A stretch of 14,729 bases of DNA, taken from W2P13-069 sp051876105 (GTDB lineage Bacteria > Actinomycetota > Coriobacteriia > Coriobacteriales > QAMH01). Positions 13,517 to 14,729 of this stretch are shown here, in pieces; the first letter of the stretch is position 1, and every line of letters begins with the position of its first letter. The translations under genes were made by a program, and so were the position numbers. Location of the stretch: assembly GCA_051876105.1 (NCBI GenBank), contig JBJEHN010000128.1, positions 1 through 14,729 on the forward strand, written 5' to 3'. The notes below the pieces were generated by a model that was not told where the DNA came from, searched no databases, and worked only from the letters and a program-made list of their open reading frames with translations.

Positions 13517-14284
13517 CTAGCCTTCGAGGGTATCTTCTTCATTAAGATTAAGGCTGTCGAGGACTGAGGCGTCGACTTCGATCGCTGTGCCGTTGACCAA
13601 GGCCTCGACACGCTTTTCCTTTTCGAGGATGAAGCGCTTCCGGTAGCAGATGTCCGCGAACGTCACCACGGTGTTCATGATGCTCATGTCGAACAGCGCA
13701 CCGAAGACGCCGCCGACAACCGGCACGGCAGCTTGGACGTTCTTCAGCGCGAGCCTCTTGCCGACCTGCTCGAGGATGTTCTTGAAGAGGCTCTGCTCCA
13801 AGCCCTTCTTCCCCGCGCTCGCCAAGGCGTTCTGCGCCTCCTTGCGCGCCAGGGCCCTGAGCTGGGCGACGAAGAGGGGCAGGCCTCCCTGCGCCACCAT
13901 GGCCGCCCAGGTCTTCTTGGCCGCGGCCTTGGTCGCCTCGAGCTCGCCGATCGCCATCATCTTCGCCAGGAGCTCTGCAGAGCCGGCCAGCTTGTCCGAG
14001 CGGGGGTTGAGGGCGGCGGCGTAGACGTCGCTTGCATAGGCCAGCTCCTCGGCGCTGTTCTTGACGTCGTAGCCGTAGCAGACGGCCACCTGCTGCACGG
14101 CGCGGAAGTAGAGGAAGGTGCTCAGCACGAGGTTGAAGGGGATCCCCGGCACGATCTTTGGGGCTGCGGGTGATGCGCCCGTGATAGCGGCAGCCCTCTC
14201 TGCAATCGCGGCCAACCTTACCGCGTCGCAACCCTGCAAAACCCTGCCGGCGAGGGGCCGAAATGGCGGTAATGAACCCTCCAT
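13517..14284 (-). CDS. EcsC family protein
   Basis: The protein matches the EcsC family: PGIPFNLVLSTFLYFRAVQQ, VAVCYGYDVKNSAEELAYAS (typical YGYD followed by the acidic helix), and a late Gly-rich hydrophobic segment AAVPVVGGVFGALFDMSIMN followed by TFADICYRKRFILEKEK. EcsC-family proteins are membrane-associated and of uncertain function; the name comes from the Bacillus ecs operon. Length (255 aa) is near the family norm, though the first ~40 residues look less typical. The ATG at 14284 has only a weak AAGG nearby, so the true start is uncertain. It diverges from the small ORF at 14359, with a perfect palindrome between them. Confidence 0.8.
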   Translation of the reverse strand: MEGSLPPFRPLAGRVLQGCDAVRLAAIAERAAAITGASPAAPKIVPGIPFNLVLSTFLYFRAVQQVAVCYGYDVKNSAEELAYASDVYAAALNPRSDKLAGSAELLAKMMAIGELEATKAAAKKTWAAMVAQGGLPLFVAQLRALARKEAQNALASAGKKGLEQSLFKNILEQVGKRLALKNVQAAVPVVGGVFGALFDMSIMNTVVTFADICYRKRFILEKEKRVEALVNGTAIEVDASVLDSLNLNEEDTLEG

Positions 14285-14301
14285 TGGCCTTGTCAGGATA
14301 G

Positions 14302-14319
14302 GGCGTGTATTAACACGCC
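14302..14319. promoter_or_regulatory. Perfect palindrome between divergent genes, candidate operator
   Basis: GGCGTGT and ACACGCC flank ATTA, giving a perfect 7-bp dyad 18 bases upstream of the EcsC-family ATG and 39 bases upstream of the GTG of the divergent small ORF. Position and symmetry suit an operator; a 5' UTR hairpin is the alternative. Confidence 0.45.
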
Positions 14320-14358
14320 ACGCAGCTATCGCTGCTACATTGCCATTCCCGGCGTGCC

Positions 14359-14538
14359 GTGAAGTATCTTATCTCATCTAAAACCGCAGGTAGAAGAGCA
14401 TGTTATGTCATCTGGGCGCTTCTTGAATGGCAAGGCATGTCGCTCATTGATTCGCCCTTCGAAGAGAACCCACTTGCGATTGAGCAAATGCTTGCAGACC
14501 ACAATTTCATTCGTAAAATGGAAATAAATAATATGTAA
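14359..14538 (+). CDS. Hypothetical 59-aa protein in AT-rich DNA
   Basis: The frame reads MKYLISSKTAGRRACYVIWA, then LLEWQGMSLIDSPFEENPLA, then IEQMLADHNFIRKMEINNM. The amphipathic helices and balanced composition look like a true protein. The GTG at 14359 lacks a clear ribosome site; the frame is open from 14314. It is far more AT-rich than the rest of the window, which suggests a different origin. A second protein-like frame begins right at its stop in the -1 frame, so it could be the first part of a frameshifted gene. Family not recognised. Confidence 0.5.
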   Translation: MKYLISSKTAGRRACYVIWALLEWQGMSLIDSPFEENPLAIEQMLADHNFIRKMEINNM

Positions 14539-14540
14539 CT

Positions 14541-14726
14541 ATTATTTCATTCAGCAAGCGATACGTACGGGCACTCTGCCTCCTGAATGCCGAAACAGAA
14601 CTCGTTTTTGTATGGAAGCGCACTGCGCTAGCAGTAACGAAGTCATTCAGCGAAGCCCTCGCCCTGATTGAATGCGAAAAAATTCTACTGAATGATTTCA
14701 CTATACTGCCCTGCCAGGAGAGCTGA
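14541..14726 (+). CDS. Protein-like 61-aa frame without a standard start
   Basis: From ATT at 14541 the frame reads IISFSKRYVRALCLLNAETE, then LVFVWKRTALAVTKSFSEAL, then ALIECEKILLNDFTILPCQE, ending at TGA 14724-14726. Strand-turn-strand then helix character is clear. There is no ATG, GTG or TTG before the first half is over, and an in-frame TAA stands at 14529-14531. It is therefore either started at ATT, joined to the preceding frame by a -1 shift between 14532 and 14538, or part of a decayed gene. No family recognised. Confidence 0.4.
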   Translation: MISFSKRYVRALCLLNAETELVFVWKRTALAVTKSFSEALALIECEKILLNDFTILPCQES

Positions 14727-14729
14727 AGG

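Noticed and set aside
14507..14701. Minus-strand 64-aa frame at the right end
   Set aside because: It is antisense to the more protein-like plus frame at 14541-14726 and has no promoter or ribosome site.

Overview
The window is GC-rich and reads as an accessory region of a high-GC Gram-positive genome. Start codons with strong GGAGG-type ribosome sites, ATGA/TAATG gene overlaps, a fragment of a repetitive surface protein and the family content suggest a Coriobacteriia-like actinobacterium (Collinsella/Olsenella type). That assignment is inference; there is no rRNA or housekeeping gene to anchor it. The last ~350 bases are clearly more AT-rich and look like different DNA.

Layout. (1) 1-874: non-coding start, then a plus-strand PASTA-like/OB-fold gene that looks cut at its 5' end. 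(2) 901-3840, minus: a transcription unit read leftward from a promoter at ~3928: HIRAN-domain protein, unknown 161-aa protein, PD-(D/E)XK nuclease-like protein, then (after 183 bases) a 212-aa protein interrupted by a 100-N assembly gap. The gap is flanked by a 55-bp duplication; collapsing it restores an intact frame. (3) 3957-5916, minus: a tightly overlapping operon from a promoter at ~5997: small protein, beta-CASP/RNase J-like metallo-hydrolase, and a second copy of the small protein broken by an in-frame TAG. (4) 6019-8247, minus: two further PD-(D/E)XK proteins. (5) 8334-10339, plus: promoter, short ORFs, a zinc-ribbon protein, a small conserved-looking protein and a surface-protein remnant. 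(6) 10595-12678, minus: 105-aa protein, a paralogue of the zinc-ribbon protein, and a DUF1643 protein, read from a promoter at ~12900. (7) 12900-13516: intergenic DNA with palindromic repeats and a predicted three-way-junction structure. (8) EcsC-family gene (minus) diverging from two small AT-rich ORFs at the right end.

The main unexplained signal is a promoter module present four times (minus at 3928, 5997 and 12900; plus at 8334). Each copy has a CGAAC-type dyad at positions 1-14, GTCACA at exactly 28-33 and a TAnnnT -10-like hexamer at exactly 43-48, with no -35 consensus. The four otherwise different operons therefore appear to form one regulon. They encode a HIRAN protein, a PD-(D/E)XK protein, a beta-CASP hydrolase and two zinc-ribbon paralogues, so a nucleic-acid-directed (defence, repair or RNA-processing) role under a shared activator or LexA-like regulator is the working hypothesis. 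Nothing in the sequence proves it.
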